Shown: positions 25,421-33,573, numbered from the stretch's first letter. The stretch: DNA of 42,085 nt from Clostridiales bacterium (GCA_012523925.1 JAAYSQ010000056.1:1-42085), one strand, 5' to 3'. Numbers and translations: made by a program. Notes: a model not told the origin generated them from the letters alone.

Positions 25421-26854
25421 TTAGTAAGCTTTTCCCCAGTATACCATCGTTTTAGCAGGTTTATTACAGCACACGCAAGTATCTGCAATATGCTCCTGCT
25501 CAAAAGGCATACAACGGGAGGTTGCGCCAGTTTTATCTTTAATCTCATTTTCACATGCCTCATCACCACACCACATAGCCTTGATAAATCCAGGTTTCTC
25601 AGCTGCTGTTTTCTCAAACTCTTCCATTGTCTTGACGGTATAGGTATGAGTATCTCTATGCTCTTTAGCTCTATTTATCATATCGGACTGCATTTTATCT
25701 AGAGTCTCCCCAACTTTAGCTACAATATCATCTAAAGAAACAATAATCTTCTCCCTCGTATCTCTACGAACAATAACAGCCTGATTTGCTTTAAGATCCT
25801 TAGGTCCAATCTCCACACGTAGCGGAATGCCTTGTATCTCCTGCTCGCTGAATTTCCATCCAGGACTCTTATCAGAAAGGTCTACTTTTACTCGATATAC
25901 TCCCAGCTTCTCTTTCAACTCTAATGCTGCGTCCATAACCCCTTCCTTGTTCTGGTTAATTGGAATAACCATTACCTGTGTAGGAGCAATTCTTGGTGGA
26001 AGTACAAGACCACTGTCATCACCATGTACCATAATAATTGCACCAATAAGTCTAGTAGTCATTCCCCAAGAGGTCTGGTGAACATACTGTAATTTATTAT
26101 CTTTGTCTGTATATTGAATATCAAATGCTCTAGCAAATCCATCACCAAAGTTATGGCTGGTTCCGGATTGTAGTGCTTTACCATCATGCATTAATGCTTC
26201 AATCGTATAGGTTGCTTGGGCACCTGCAAATTTCTCTTTCTCCGATTTACGACCTTTAATCATTGGTATTGCAAGAACGTTCTCACAGAAATCAGCATAT
26301 ACATTTAGCATTTGGATAGTTCTTTCTTCTGCTTCCTCAGCTGTAGCATGTGCTGTATGACCTTCCTGCCATAAAAATTCCATGGTACGTAGGAATGGTC
26401 TTGTTGTTTTCTCCCAACGTACTACAGAACACCATTGGTTGTATAGTTTAGGTAGATCTCGATAGGATTGAATGATATTGGAATAAAATTCACAGAATAA
26501 AGTTTCTGAAGTAGGACGAACGCATAGTCTCTCCTGTAATGGTTCATTTCCTCCATGGGTTACCCATGCTACTTCTGGAGCAAACCCTTCTACATGATCC
26601 TTCTCCTTCTGTAATAAGCTCTCTGGAATAAACATTGGCATATATACATTTTCCACTCCAGTAGCCTTAAATGCTGCATCCAGCTCCTTCTGGATATTCT
26701 CCCAGATTGCATAACCATTGGGACGAATAATCATGCAGCCACGTATGCTGGAATATTCAATTAATTCCGCTTTTTTAACAACATCAGTATACCATTTCGC
26801 AAAATCTTCTTCCATTGAGGTAATCGCCTCAACGAGTTTCTTATCCTTAGCCAT
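25421..26854 (-). CDS. proS: Prolyl-tRNA synthetase, archaeal/eukaryotic-type
   Basis: Attaches proline to tRNA-Pro. The 477-residue protein is the short ProS type 3 (archaeal/eukaryote-like) rather than the long E. coli type with an editing insertion. Class II motif 2 is [26 protein letters not shown] (middle part [15 protein letters not shown]), and motif 3 lies in the region around [17 protein letters not shown]-terminal zinc-like region has four cysteines: GDEAC, SRC, TCVCC. The start is ATG 26854 behind AAAGGAG; upstream in-frame codons lie within the leader. A T-box leader precedes it, so it is induced by uncharged tRNA-Pro. Confidence 0.96.
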   Translation of the reverse strand: MAKDKKLVEAITSMEEDFAKWYTDVVKKAELIEYSSIRGCMIIRPNGYAIWENIQKELDAAFKATGVENVYMPMFIPESLLQKEKDHVEGFAPEVAWVTHGGNEPLQERLCVRPTSETLFCEFYSNIIQSYRDLPKLYNQWCSVVRWEKTTRPFLRTMEFLWQEGHTAHATAEEAEERTIQMLNVYADFCENVLAIPMIKGRKSEKEKFAGAQATYTIEALMHDGKALQSGTSHNFGDGFARAFDIQYTDKDNKLQYVHQTSWGMTTRLIGAIIMVHGDDSGLVLPPRIAPTQVMVIPINQNKEGVMDAALELKEKLGVYRVKVDLSDKSPGWKFSEQEIQGIPLRVEIGPKDLKANQAVIVRRDTREKIIVSLDDIVAKVGETLDKMQSDMINRAKEHRDTHTYTVKTMEEFEKTAAEKPGFIKAMWCGDEACENEIKDKTGATSRCMPFEQEHIADTCVCCNKPAKTMVYWGKAY

Positions 26855-26932
26855 AAATACTCTCCTTTCTTTCCGTATACATATACATACTGATACGCCA
26901 CCATATTTTTGCGTATCCACTTTGTTTCAATA

Positions 26933-27186
26933 AAAAAAGCCCCTCAATCCCGTAAGGGACCGAAAGACTACTCGGCGGTACCACCCTAATTAGCTGAACT
27001 TCAGCTCTCTTCATTCCGTTAACGCCGGTATACGTCATATTTGGGGGAATTCTATATGAATCAGAATGCCTTTCATATGATGCTCTGAGGCCGGTTCGTT
27101 AGCATCTACATAAGAAGCTTCCACCAAACGCTTCTATCTCTGGAATGCGATTACTAATTACTATCCCTCTTCAACGCAATTTAATG
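26933..27186 (-). promoter_or_regulatory. T-box leader of proS
   Basis: On the minus strand the T-box core AGGGTGGTACCGCC is at 26974-26987, followed by the terminator GTCCCTTACGGGATTGAGGGGC and seven T (26934-26940). Stem I is visible as TAGAAGC/GCTTCTTA around a GTTTGGTGGA loop, with the AGAGA bulge before it. A stem III hairpin AGCTGAAGTTCAGCT also shows. The TGGT of the T-box suits a tRNA with A73, as tRNA-Pro has. A candidate specifier is CCG within AACGAACCGGCC, but its exact position is not certain. It controls proS, and probably cca. Confidence 0.9.
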
Positions 27187-27192
27187 TACTTT

Positions 27193-27221
27193 ATTTTATG
27201 CTAGAATATCCATTTTGTCAA
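27193..27221 (-). promoter_or_regulatory. Sigma-A promoter of the proS T-box transcript
   Basis: On the minus strand TTGACA (27216-27221), 17-base spacer, TAAAAT (27193-27198). The -35 lies in the loop of a dyad, GAATATCC (27204-27211) and GGATATTC (27224-27231), which also overlaps the stop codon of the upstream AI-2E family gene. Confidence 0.85.
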
Positions 27222-27229
27222 GTGGATAT

Positions 27230-28324
27230 TCAATCATCGGTATAGGAAAGGTCCGCCTTATCTAATGCATTACCCTCTATTTTCTCGCGTACAACCTTCA
27301 CCGTAGTTACAATAATAACAAGTCCAATAGGTCCTAGTGCGAAACCAGCGAAGGAAAAAAGTTGCAGACCTACATACATCGCAATTAAAGTAAATAAGGG
27401 TTTTGTTCCAATACTCTTTCCAATCAATTTGGGTTCTAACACTTCTCGAACCACCTGACAGATAAGATAGGTAGTTATTAAAATAGCTGCTGCATAAATA
27501 TTGCCATTAATAAGCATAATAATACTCCAAGGAATAAAAACCATTCCGCTCCCGAGGATTGGAAGCGCATCCATGATAGCAATACCCAGTCCTATAAGTA
27601 ATGCGTATTCATTCCTAATGATGGTTAATCCAAGTACACATAAGAATGCAACAATAACCATGATGATTAATTGGGATCGAAGGTATGCAATCCCAGTGTC
27701 TGCCAGCTTTTCCGTGATCTTATGAAAATCATGATAAAATTTACTTTTTTCAATGGTACTTCTCATATATGGAAGATCCTTTACTATTAAAGCCGCTGAA
27801 ATAAAGATAATTAACATGATACCGATTGCACCAACAAATTTCACTGTAAAGGAAAGTGTATGCTCAGTTAACCCCGGCATAATATTATTTTTTACCCGAT
27901 CGACCATTATGATTAAATTATCATCTACAAAACCTCTTGCAGTACCATTTACTAGGCCGAATAGCTCATCACAATTATCGCAGATGACATCTAATTTATC
28001 CGCAATAATATTTAAATAAATTGGTATGTTTTTTGCAAATAAAATCGCTTGCTTTACCAACTTGTTTATTAAAAAAAACAGCAAAGTACCTAAAATACTG
28101 ATTAATAATAGTAAGGATATGGATCCACCAATAATTCTTGGTAATTTAAAACGCCGATTAAGAAATTCTGTTATCGGTCTTACAACCCATGCTAAAAAAT
28201 AGGCCACTACAAAAGGAAAAAACATTGGTAAAAGAAACTTGAAACCGATAAATACTGCTAATGTAGTAATAATAACTGTTAAGAGCAATTTCCTTCGAAC
28301 ATAGCTATCATCACGTAATTCCAT
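27230..28324 (-). CDS. AI-2E family transporter (YtvI-like permease)
   Basis: A 364-residue membrane protein with about eight hydrophobic segments, of the AI-2E/PerM/YtvI family. Features are the N-terminal double segment (about 12-60), a central cytosolic loop rich in charged residues (about 85-140), the VGAIGIMLIIFISAALIVKDLPYM block, and the C-terminal EPKLIGKSIGTKPLFTLIAMYVGLQLF motif typical of the family. Most members are not shown to move AI-2. Related YtvI proteins are sporulation-linked, and others are Na+/H+ or lipid-like exporters. The start is ATG at 28324 with a near-perfect AGGGGGTGA site. The gene ends next to the proS promoter. Confidence 0.88.
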   Translation of the reverse strand: MELRDDSYVRRKLLLTVIITTLAVFIGFKFLLPMFFPFVVAYFLAWVVRPITEFLNRRFKLPRIIGGSISLLLLISILGTLLFFLINKLVKQAILFAKNIPIYLNIIADKLDVICDNCDELFGLVNGTARGFVDDNLIIMVDRVKNNIMPGLTEHTLSFTVKFVGAIGIMLIIFISAALIVKDLPYMRSTIEKSKFYHDFHKITEKLADTGIAYLRSQLIIMVIVAFLCVLGLTIIRNEYALLIGLGIAIMDALPILGSGMVFIPWSIIMLINGNIYAAAILITTYLICQVVREVLEPKLIGKSIGTKPLFTLIAMYVGLQLFSFAGFALGPIGLVIIVTTVKVVREKIEGNALDKADLSYTDD

Positions 28325-28400
28325 GAAAATCACCCCCTATAATTTGTTACAAGCCTAATCGACATGACATACCAAACGTTCTCTTTTATTCTACAAGAAA

Positions 28401-28523
28401 GAGTTTCGCTTGCGAAACTTTCGCGCCGAGCGCGGTCGGCATGGCCGATATAATACATTACGCGCGAGTGTGCATCCTAGCGGAGCATTTTTATTGAATA
28501 GGACGAATTTTCCTATTCAATAA
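28401..28523. repeat. GC-rich palindromic intergenic element
   Basis: About 90 bases (28401-28490) with roughly 50 G or C by hand count, in a region otherwise about one-third GC. It contains nested palindromes: GTTTCGC TT GCGAAAC (28403-28418), TCGGC ATG GCCGA (28436-28448) and CGCGCCGAGCGCG-like repeats. At its right end lies a perfect 13-bp hairpin, TTATTGAATAGGA with TCCTATTCAATAA (28491-28523). It has no open frame I trust and no protein signature. It looks like a dispersed intergenic repeat, but only one copy is in this window. Confidence 0.55.
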
Positions 28524-28548
28524 AAAAAGAATTCATATTACTATGAAT
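28522..28548 (-). terminator. Candidate terminator after the cytidylate-kinase-like gene
   Basis: On the minus strand ATTCATA-GTAA-TATGAAT is followed by TC and seven T. The stem is only 7 bp and AT-rich, 120 bases beyond the stop, so its efficiency is uncertain. Confidence 0.5.
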
Positions 28549-28670
28549 CCTCTTATCTTTATTGTTAGCGAAACCATTCTTTCTATCCTCGGTGATATTT
28601 TGAAATAATTTCGCTAAATTTCTCTGTATAACTAATATTTTCATCCGTTTATTTATTATCAAACATTTGA
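28549..28670. other. AT-rich stretch with one inverted repeat
   Basis: Rest of the 346-base gap between the AI-2E family gene and the kinase-like gene. It holds TTAGCGAAA (28565-28573) and its inverse TTTCGCTAA (28609-28617) with a 35-base loop. No gene seen. Confidence 0.5.
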
Positions 28671-29468
28671 TTAATTCATAATTAAAATTTGAACATAAGG
28701 AACCTTTGCAAGATAGGCAGCTTTAGCCTCCTTCATTCCTTCTACCACAGTAAATACATCATCTTTTTTAGTAACTTTGATCACTATATCCAATACCAAT
28801 TCTTCTTTACTATACTCTTCTATCAAATGCTCTAATTCTCCATCATCTTCTGATCTAAAATCATCTTCTCCTACTAATCGTTTGGGAGAAACGAACATTT
28901 TAGTTGTATTCGGATATCCGTTTTTTTCATGTTCCTTTGCTTCTTTTAAAATGATTTCTGCTATTTTCTCAGGTCCACAATAGGTACTATCAATAATTAA
29001 ATTATAATTCCCATAGTCCATATAATTCAATTTATATATTTCCTGATAACGAACTCGTTCGGTAGCAGCACGTTCTGCCAGCATTTTTCTCGCTTCTTCA
29101 AAGGAGGAGTACTGCTCTTCTTTCCCTCGATTGTCATTCATAACTCTTGTGACAGCTTCATCCAAACTGACTGAAACGAACACTTTAAATGATTTTTCTA
29201 CAAAGTTCCAAGCGAGTCTCGAATCAAAAATAATATTTTTATCCGGATTTTCTTTTGAGATTTTAGCAGTTGCATCATCAATCATATGGTCGTATTTATG
29301 ATTACTTCGCATCAATTGATTTAATTCCAAAGTCGTCATTGACATTTCTCTTGCCAACTCTCGCTGAACTTTACCTGTTGAATATATCTCATATTGATGT
29401 TTTTCACTCAATATCTTACATATGGTTGATTTACCGCTTCCTAGATTTCCCGTTATCGTTATATGCAT
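28671..29468 (-). CDS. Cytidylate-kinase-like P-loop kinase with C-terminal extension
   Basis: A 265-residue cytosolic protein. The N-terminal 180 residues are a nucleoside-monophosphate-kinase-type P-loop fold: TITGNLGSGKSTICKIL (4-20, Walker A GNLGSGKST), a conserved DSRLAWNFV block (about 82-90) and an Arg-rich lid region (about 125-140). This resembles the archaeal-type/cytidylate-kinase-like family (Cmk2). An unusual 75-residue C-terminal region follows, Glu-rich first, then with alternating beta strands LVLDIVIKVTKKDDVFTVVE. Full-length bacterial Cmk usually lacks this tail. Candidate substrates are CMP/dCMP or another small nucleotide; this is not established. It has its own promoter at 29545-29573. 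Confidence 0.78.
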   Translation of the reverse strand: MHITITGNLGSGKSTICKILSEKHQYEIYSTGKVQRELAREMSMTTLELNQLMRSNHKYDHMIDDATAKISKENPDKNIIFDSRLAWNFVEKSFKVFVSVSLDEAVTRVMNDNRGKEEQYSSFEEARKMLAERAATERVRYQEIYKLNYMDYGNYNLIIDSTYCGPEKIAEIILKEAKEHEKNGYPNTTKMFVSPKRLVGEDDFRSEDDGELEHLIEEYSKEELVLDIVIKVTKKDDVFTVVEGMKEAKAAYLAKVPYVQILIMN

Positions 29469-29544
29469 AATGGATTTTCCCTCTTTCTATTCATCTTGTA
29501 GATAGCAGCTATAACTTAGCCTTATATTTAATGTATTATAGCGT

Positions 29545-29573
29545 ATTATATCGGATACCTAATAAAAATACAA
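29545..29573 (-). promoter_or_regulatory. Sigma-A promoter for the kinase-like gene
   Basis: On the minus strand TTGTAT (29568-29573), 17-base spacer, TATAAT (29545-29550), about 75 bases before the start codon. Confidence 0.7.
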
Positions 29574-29608
29574 CATTTGTTTGCACATTATGTAGCTTAT
29601 TGCATTAA

Positions 29609-30184
29609 TTAATTTAGAAGAATTAAATTCGCTTGAAGAATCCTCACCTCATCTATTTCATGGGTTACAATAATCACAGTTTTTCCGGCTGTTTTCTCTT
29701 TCACATATTCAATAACTTTCTGTTTTAAGCTAGAATCAAATCCCTTAAAGGGTTCATCCATAATAATCAAATTACTTTGGTGTAACATTGCTCTTATAAT
29801 AGAAACTCTTCGTCGCATACCTCCACTGAGTGTATGAACTGGTTTATTCTTATACTCACTTAAGTCTATTTTGGCAAATTCTTGCTCAATTTGATTTACT
29901 GTAATCTTCTTGTCACATACCAGCTTGACATTCGAAATGGCATCCCAATGCTCTATTAATCGATCTTCTTGGAATACGGCAGCAATTAGTTTATCTTCTA
30001 AACCTTGTATCTCACCAGAATCTGGTTGTTCTAATCCCATTAAAAGATTAATCAATGTCGTTTTTCCAACGCCCGAAGGACCCATTATACAATTCAAACA
30101 CCCTTCTTTAAAGGTTAAATTTACTTTATTTAATACAAGATTTTGCTTGTATCGTTTTACTATGTTAATTAGATTGATATCCAT
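29609..30184 (-). CDS. ABC transporter ATP-binding subunit (SsuB/TauB-like)
   Basis: Cytosolic energy subunit of an importer. The 191-residue protein, starting at ATG 30184 behind AGAGGAG, is short for the family (usually about 240). Still, all motifs are present: Walker A GPSGVGKT (35-42), Q-loop Gln72, signature LSGGM (119-123), Walker B LIIMDEP (139-145) and switch His175 in VTHEIDEV. It is the last gene of the unit: regulator, binding protein, permease, ATPase. The stop lies soon after the H-switch, so the usual C-terminal regulatory part is missing. Substrate unknown; family members take up sulfonates, taurine, nitrate or thiamine precursors. Confidence 0.9.
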   Translation of the reverse strand: MDINLINIVKRYKQNLVLNKVNLTFKEGCLNCIMGPSGVGKTTLINLLMGLEQPDSGEIQGLEDKLIAAVFQEDRLIEHWDAISNVKLVCDKKITVNQIEQEFAKIDLSEYKNKPVHTLSGGMRRRVSIIRAMLHQSNLIIMDEPFKGFDSSLKQKVIEYVKEKTAGKTVIIVTHEIDEVRILQANLILLN

Positions 30185-30265
30185 GAAATCTCCTCTTAAT
30201 AACTTATCACAGTTCACACGCGATTATTAGCATGCCCATTTCTTTATAATACAGAATTCTATTCT

Positions 30266-31075
30266 TTACTCTTCTTTAAAATTTTTTCCTTGACTATCTA
30301 TCGTACGATATCGTAGATGCTTTAATATAAGTATCACAATATTTTCAAACAGTATACTAATTATGATAATAACTATGGTCCATGCAAATAATTCGTTTGT
30401 CATTAAGTATATTTTTGATTCATACAGCCATTCGCCGATGGAACCAGAAGGAATTCCTATTACCTCAGCTGCAATTCCTGCCTTCCAGCAAAATCCCAAC
30501 CCTACGGAAACAGCGGAATAAAAATACGGCATAACGGTAGGAAAATAGATTGCTTTTACCTTTTTCCACCTGCTTAAACGAAATACCTTAGCCATTTCTA
30601 AAAGTTTTTGATCCCTTGCAAACAAGCCCTGTAATACATTGGTATAAATCATTGGTACAACCATAAGAAAGGCGATAAGAATCGATAAATTACTTGCTTT
30701 CGTCCATAGAAGTGCAAGAATTATAAAAGAAGCAACTGGCGTAGCTTTGATTACCTTAAAAATGGGATTAATCAACTCTTTCACAATCCAATTGTTATAA
30801 GAGAGTATCGCCAATAATATTCCCAAAACCATCGCCAATAGGAAACCAAGCACAATTCTTATAAAGGAAAACGCAATGGCCTGCCAAAATGCTATCTGTC
30901 CTGCCAAATCCCATAATGTATTTAAAACAGTAGTGGGAGATACTAGAAATATTTCATTATCAATCAAACGGTATAAAATTTCCCAAAAAAGGAGCCAAAA
31001 GCATATAACAAGTATTCTGACTCCCCAGCGGTTAAGCAAAACAGACTTCGCTACCGAATCGCTTTTTCTTGCCAT
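30266..31075 (-). CDS. ABC transporter permease (SsuC/TauC-like)
   Basis: Membrane subunit of the importer. About 269 residues from the ATG at 31075, six hydrophobic segments. The EAA-like coupling loop is visible as AEVIGIPSGSIGEWLYESKI (about 219-238), and the earlier stretch WDLAGQIAFWQAIAFSFIRIVLGF is typical of BPD permeases of the sulfonate/nitrate/thiamine group. An alternative start at 31081 is only 3 bases from AAGGAG, so the second ATG is preferred. It lies between the substrate-binding protein and the ATPase on the same strand. Confidence 0.88.
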   Translation of the reverse strand: MARKSDSVAKSVLLNRWGVRILVICFWLLFWEILYRLIDNEIFLVSPTTVLNTLWDLAGQIAFWQAIAFSFIRIVLGFLLAMVLGILLAILSYNNWIVKELINPIFKVIKATPVASFIILALLWTKASNLSILIAFLMVVPMIYTNVLQGLFARDQKLLEMAKVFRLSRWKKVKAIYFPTVMPYFYSAVSVGLGFCWKAGIAAEVIGIPSGSIGEWLYESKIYLMTNELFAWTIVIIIISILFENIVILILKHLRYRTIDSQGKNFKEE

Positions 31076-31235
31076 ATGCATTCGCTCCTTCTATCATTGT
31101 TTATTAAAATCTAAGCTTTCATACAAAGTACTATCCAGATCTATATAAATAAGCGTACCTCTAATTAATGCCTGCAGATTTTGGGACACATTATCTAGAG
31201 ATATCAGTATTTATCAGATGATCTTCTCTAAACTT

Positions 31236-32348
31236 TTAATCCTCTGTAATATAGTAGAAATCATCTGCTGGAAGTGCTCCTCCTATAGACTTTGGATTTT
31301 GATTATAAAGAGCCGTGAGATAGCCACTAACCTTTTCCTTCATTTCATCCCCCTGGATAAAAGTAATATTACTAAAAGGAATTGCTTTCTGGGCAATGGC
31401 AGCTTTGAAAATTCCAAACTTTTCAATAAGCACTGCAGCTTCCTCTACATTTTCATTAACATAATCTGTAGATGCACGATATTCCGCAAGGAACGAATCG
31501 ACTGCTTCTTTATTCTCCTGTAGAAAATCACTGCGAACAACTACAACACCAGTAACGACACTGCTGCCATCAGTGCTTACCGCTTCCCACTCTTTCGTAA
31601 CATCAAGTGCAATTCTTACCTTATCATTATTCATCATAACCGTTGTAACAAAAGGCTGGGGTAACATAGCAACTGCATTCTCAGCTTCACTTAAGCTAGC
31701 TGCAACCTCTGTGGCTTCCGATTTATATTCAACTTGAACATCCTTTTCCGGATCCATTCCATTACCTGTTAATAAATAGTTTAGGGTATATTGTGGAGTT
31801 GTTCCTTTTCCTGTTGAATAGATTGTCTTTCCTTTCAGGTCCCCTACGCTGTTAATCGCATCGCCGGTCTCAATGATATAAAGCACACCTAAAGTATTAA
31901 TTCCAGCTAATGTAATATTGCCATTGGTATTATTATATAGTACTGAAGCTAAATTACAAGGCACCGCTGCAATATCAATCTCACCTTTGGCAAGTGCTGC
32001 GCTAAGTTCATCTGCTGCACCAGCTATTTTAAAAGAATAGTTGTTGCTGGTTTCATTATTCTCAGCATCTTCCATGACTTTAATCATCCCCATGGAAGTT
32101 GGTCCTTTTAATGCCCCGATGTGAATATCAATTTTATCTGTTGCAGCATTCGTATCCTTATCCTCTAATTCCTCTAAATCATCCCTGCTGTTTTCCTCAT
32201 TCTGTATCGGTTCCTGTGTTGGTTCCGGCGTCACTGTAACTTCCTGCTTTCTTGCATCTTTGCTAACCTTAGCTTCATTATCCTTCGTGCAGCCGGCAAA
32301 TACCATCATACATAGAACGAGTAAAAGTAATACTTTCAATTTCTTCAT
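31236..32348 (-). CDS. ABC transporter substrate-binding lipoprotein (NMT1/THI5-like or SsuA-like)
   Basis: Extracytoplasmic binding protein, 370 residues. The signal peptide ends in lipobox VFAGC with the lipid-acceptor Cys20. A Glu/Asp/Thr-rich linker (about 25-70) leads to a type II periplasmic-binding fold beginning IDIHIGALKGPTSMGMIKV (about 74-92). The block AALAKGEIDIAAVPCNLASVLYNN (about 115-138) is typical of NMT1/SsuA-like proteins. Family ligands include sulfonates, nitrate and the thiamine precursor HMP; the ligand here is not known. The start ATG follows TGGAGG. The gene belongs to the operon behind the structured leader at 32673-32821. Confidence 0.9.
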   Translation of the reverse strand: MKKLKVLLLLVLCMMVFAGCTKDNEAKVSKDARKQEVTVTPEPTQEPIQNEENSRDDLEELEDKDTNAATDKIDIHIGALKGPTSMGMIKVMEDAENNETSNNYSFKIAGAADELSAALAKGEIDIAAVPCNLASVLYNNTNGNITLAGINTLGVLYIIETGDAINSVGDLKGKTIYSTGKGTTPQYTLNYLLTGNGMDPEKDVQVEYKSEATEVAASLSEAENAVAMLPQPFVTTVMMNNDKVRIALDVTKEWEAVSTDGSSVVTGVVVVRSDFLQENKEAVDSFLAEYRASTDYVNENVEEAAVLIEKFGIFKAAIAQKAIPFSNITFIQGDEMKEKVSGYLTALYNQNPKSIGGALPADDFYYITED

Positions 32349-32392
32349 AGATTAACCTCCAATGATAAATGTTACCACCGCAAGCATAGGAA

Positions 32393-32638
32393 TTATTTTT
32401 TTGAATAAATGGTTTTAACACTGACACCTTTTAGCATACCTAGCTTACCAGCTAATGTACTAATCGTGTTGGCTTCGGCATTCACTACGATACTAATAAT
32501 GCTAATATCCTTTTCCCTATATGGAAGGCCCATTCTGCCAATAATATATTGTCCATAATCATGGAGTATACTATTTAATTTCTCTACAGCTTCCATATCC
32601 TCAACAACGATTCCTATTAAAGCTACCCGTGTTTCCAA
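32393..32638 (-). CDS. TM1266-family regulator (iron-only hydrogenase system regulator-like)
   Basis: An 81-residue protein resembling TM1266, a small ferredoxin-fold protein with an ACT/NikR-like C-terminal domain, usually placed beside hydEFG [FeFe]-hydrogenase maturation genes. I see ETRVALIGIVVEDMEAVEKL at the start and ISIISIVVNAEANTISTLAGKLG in the second half, ending in a basic VKTIYSKK. I choose a TTG start at 32638, since GAGGTGG lies 8 bases upstream and other in-frame starts are inside the leader. No hydrogenase gene is in the window. Here it heads an ABC importer operon, 44 bases before the binding protein. A DNA- or metal-responsive role is possible but unproven. Confidence 0.8.
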   Translation of the reverse strand: METRVALIGIVVEDMEAVEKLNSILHDYGQYIIGRMGLPYREKDISIISIVVNAEANTISTLAGKLGMLKGVSVKTIYSKK

Positions 32639-32672
32639 ACCTACCACCTCAAATCTTCCTAATAAGTTTATC

Positions 32673-32705
32673 AAAAAAATCCCTATGCCATAAAGACATA
32701 GGGAA
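32673..32705 (-). terminator. Intrinsic terminator inside the leader of the TM1266/ABC operon
   Basis: On the minus strand ATTCCCTATG pairs with CATAGGGAT around a short loop, followed by seven T. It sits 35 bases before the TTG start of the regulator, inside the transcript, so it must be conditional. Confidence 0.88.
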
Positions 32706-32821
32706 TCGCATCCTTCACCGCTTCGTAAATCTTTCTGCCCGGGAGAACCCCGCAGCCATTAGAACTACGTGCTTTATTGCTCTATCCTATGCCTTCTCGT
32801 CAGGCGTACCTTTCGTTTGGC
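32706..32821 (-). promoter_or_regulatory. Structured leader, candidate riboswitch of unassigned class
   Basis: The transcript from 32828-32856 begins at about 32821 with GCCAAACGAAAGG. It then has a hairpin GCCT...AGGC, and later CTGC/GCAG and GGG/CCC in GGCTGCGGGGTTCTCC (about 32728-32757), and GCGGTGAAGGATGCG before the terminator. A CCTATGCC copy (32786-32793, plus strand) repeats the terminator arm (32682-32689), so this segment can compete for the other arm and act as antiterminator. No known class fits clearly: no TPP, SAM, T-box, glycine, lysine or cobalamin signature. GCGGGGTT resembles part of GEMM-I (c-di-GMP), but the rest does not. Confidence 0.68.
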
Positions 32822-32827
32822 AAGATA

Positions 32828-32856
32828 ATTTTAGCACTTTGTTAATAAAATGTCAA
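32828..32856 (-). promoter_or_regulatory. Strong sigma-A promoter for the TM1266/ABC operon
   Basis: On the minus strand TTGACA (32851-32856), 17-base spacer, TGCTAAAAT with -10 TAAAAT (32828-32833). Consensus -35 and extended -10. It lies just after the stop codon of the response regulator gene. Confidence 0.85.
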
Positions 32857-32883
32857 TTGTTTTGCAACTACAATCCTTACGTA

Positions 32884-33573
32884 TTATACCTTAAAACGGT
32901 ATCCTACACCCCAGATGGTTTCAATATACTGCGGTTTGGATGTATTATATTCAATCTTTTCTCTTATTTTCTTAATATGAACCGTTACAGTTGCAATATC
33001 ACCTATGGATTCCATATCCCATATCTCACGGAATAGTTCTTCTTTGGTATATACATGATTAGGGTTCTCTGCAAGGAAGGTTAACAAATCAAATTCTTTA
33101 GTAGTAAAGTTTTTTTCTTCATCGTTAATAAATACTCTTCTTGCAGTTTTATCAATCTTTAATCCACGGATTTCAATTACATCGTTTACCTTTGCACCGG
33201 ATCCTATTAGACGCTTATAACGGGCAAGATGGGCCTTAACCCTTGCCACCAATTCACTTGGGCTAAAGGGCTTTGTTATATAGTCATCTGCACCTAAACC
33301 TAAGCCTCGAATTTTATCAATATCTTCTTTTTTCGCAGATACCATGATAATTGGAATATTTTTTTCTTCTCTAATCTTTTTACATATTTCAAATCCATCC
33401 ATATTCGGAAGCATCAGATCTAGGATAATTAAATCAAATTCTTCGGAAAGCGCACGATCTGCTCCTAGCTCACCATCCGTTTCTACATCAACGTCAAATC
33501 CGCTTAATTCCAGATAGTCTTTCTCTAATTCAGCAATTGCAACTTCATCTTCAATAATTAAAATTCTACTCAT
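32884..33573 (-). CDS. OmpR-family response regulator
   Basis: A 229-residue regulator with an N-terminal receiver domain (phospho-acceptor Asp52 in IILDLMLPNMDG; acidic pocket E8-D9-E10; Lys in DYITKPFS at about 102) and a C-terminal winged-helix DNA-binding domain (about 130-229: EKNFTTKEFDLLTFLAENPN, VTVHIKKIREKIE, ETIWGVGYRF). Typical OmpR/PhoB or VanR-type layout. Its start overlaps the end of the sensor kinase gene by 8 bases (ATGAGTAG), so the two are translationally coupled. The target genes cannot be read from sequence. The next unit downstream is the TM1266/ABC operon, which has its own promoter. Confidence 0.95.
   Translation of the reverse strand: MSRILIIEDEVAIAELEKDYLELSGFDVDVETDGELGADRALSEEFDLIILDLMLPNMDGFEICKKIREEKNIPIIMVSAKKEDIDKIRGLGLGADDYITKPFSPSELVARVKAHLARYKRLIGSGAKVNDVIEIRGLKIDKTARRVFINDEEKNFTTKEFDLLTFLAENPNHVYTKEELFREIWDMESIGDIATVTVHIKKIREKIEYNTSKPQYIETIWGVGYRFKV

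Noticed and set aside
27230-28324. Autoinducer-2 exporter as a firm function
   Set aside because: The family name is historic; many members move other solutes, and no lsr or luxS gene is nearby.
32706-32821. Cyclic-di-GMP (GEMM-I) class for the TM1266 operon leader
   Set aside because: Only the GCGGGGTT piece and an ACGC near a CGAAAG loop match; the conserved core of the class is not present, so I leave the class open.
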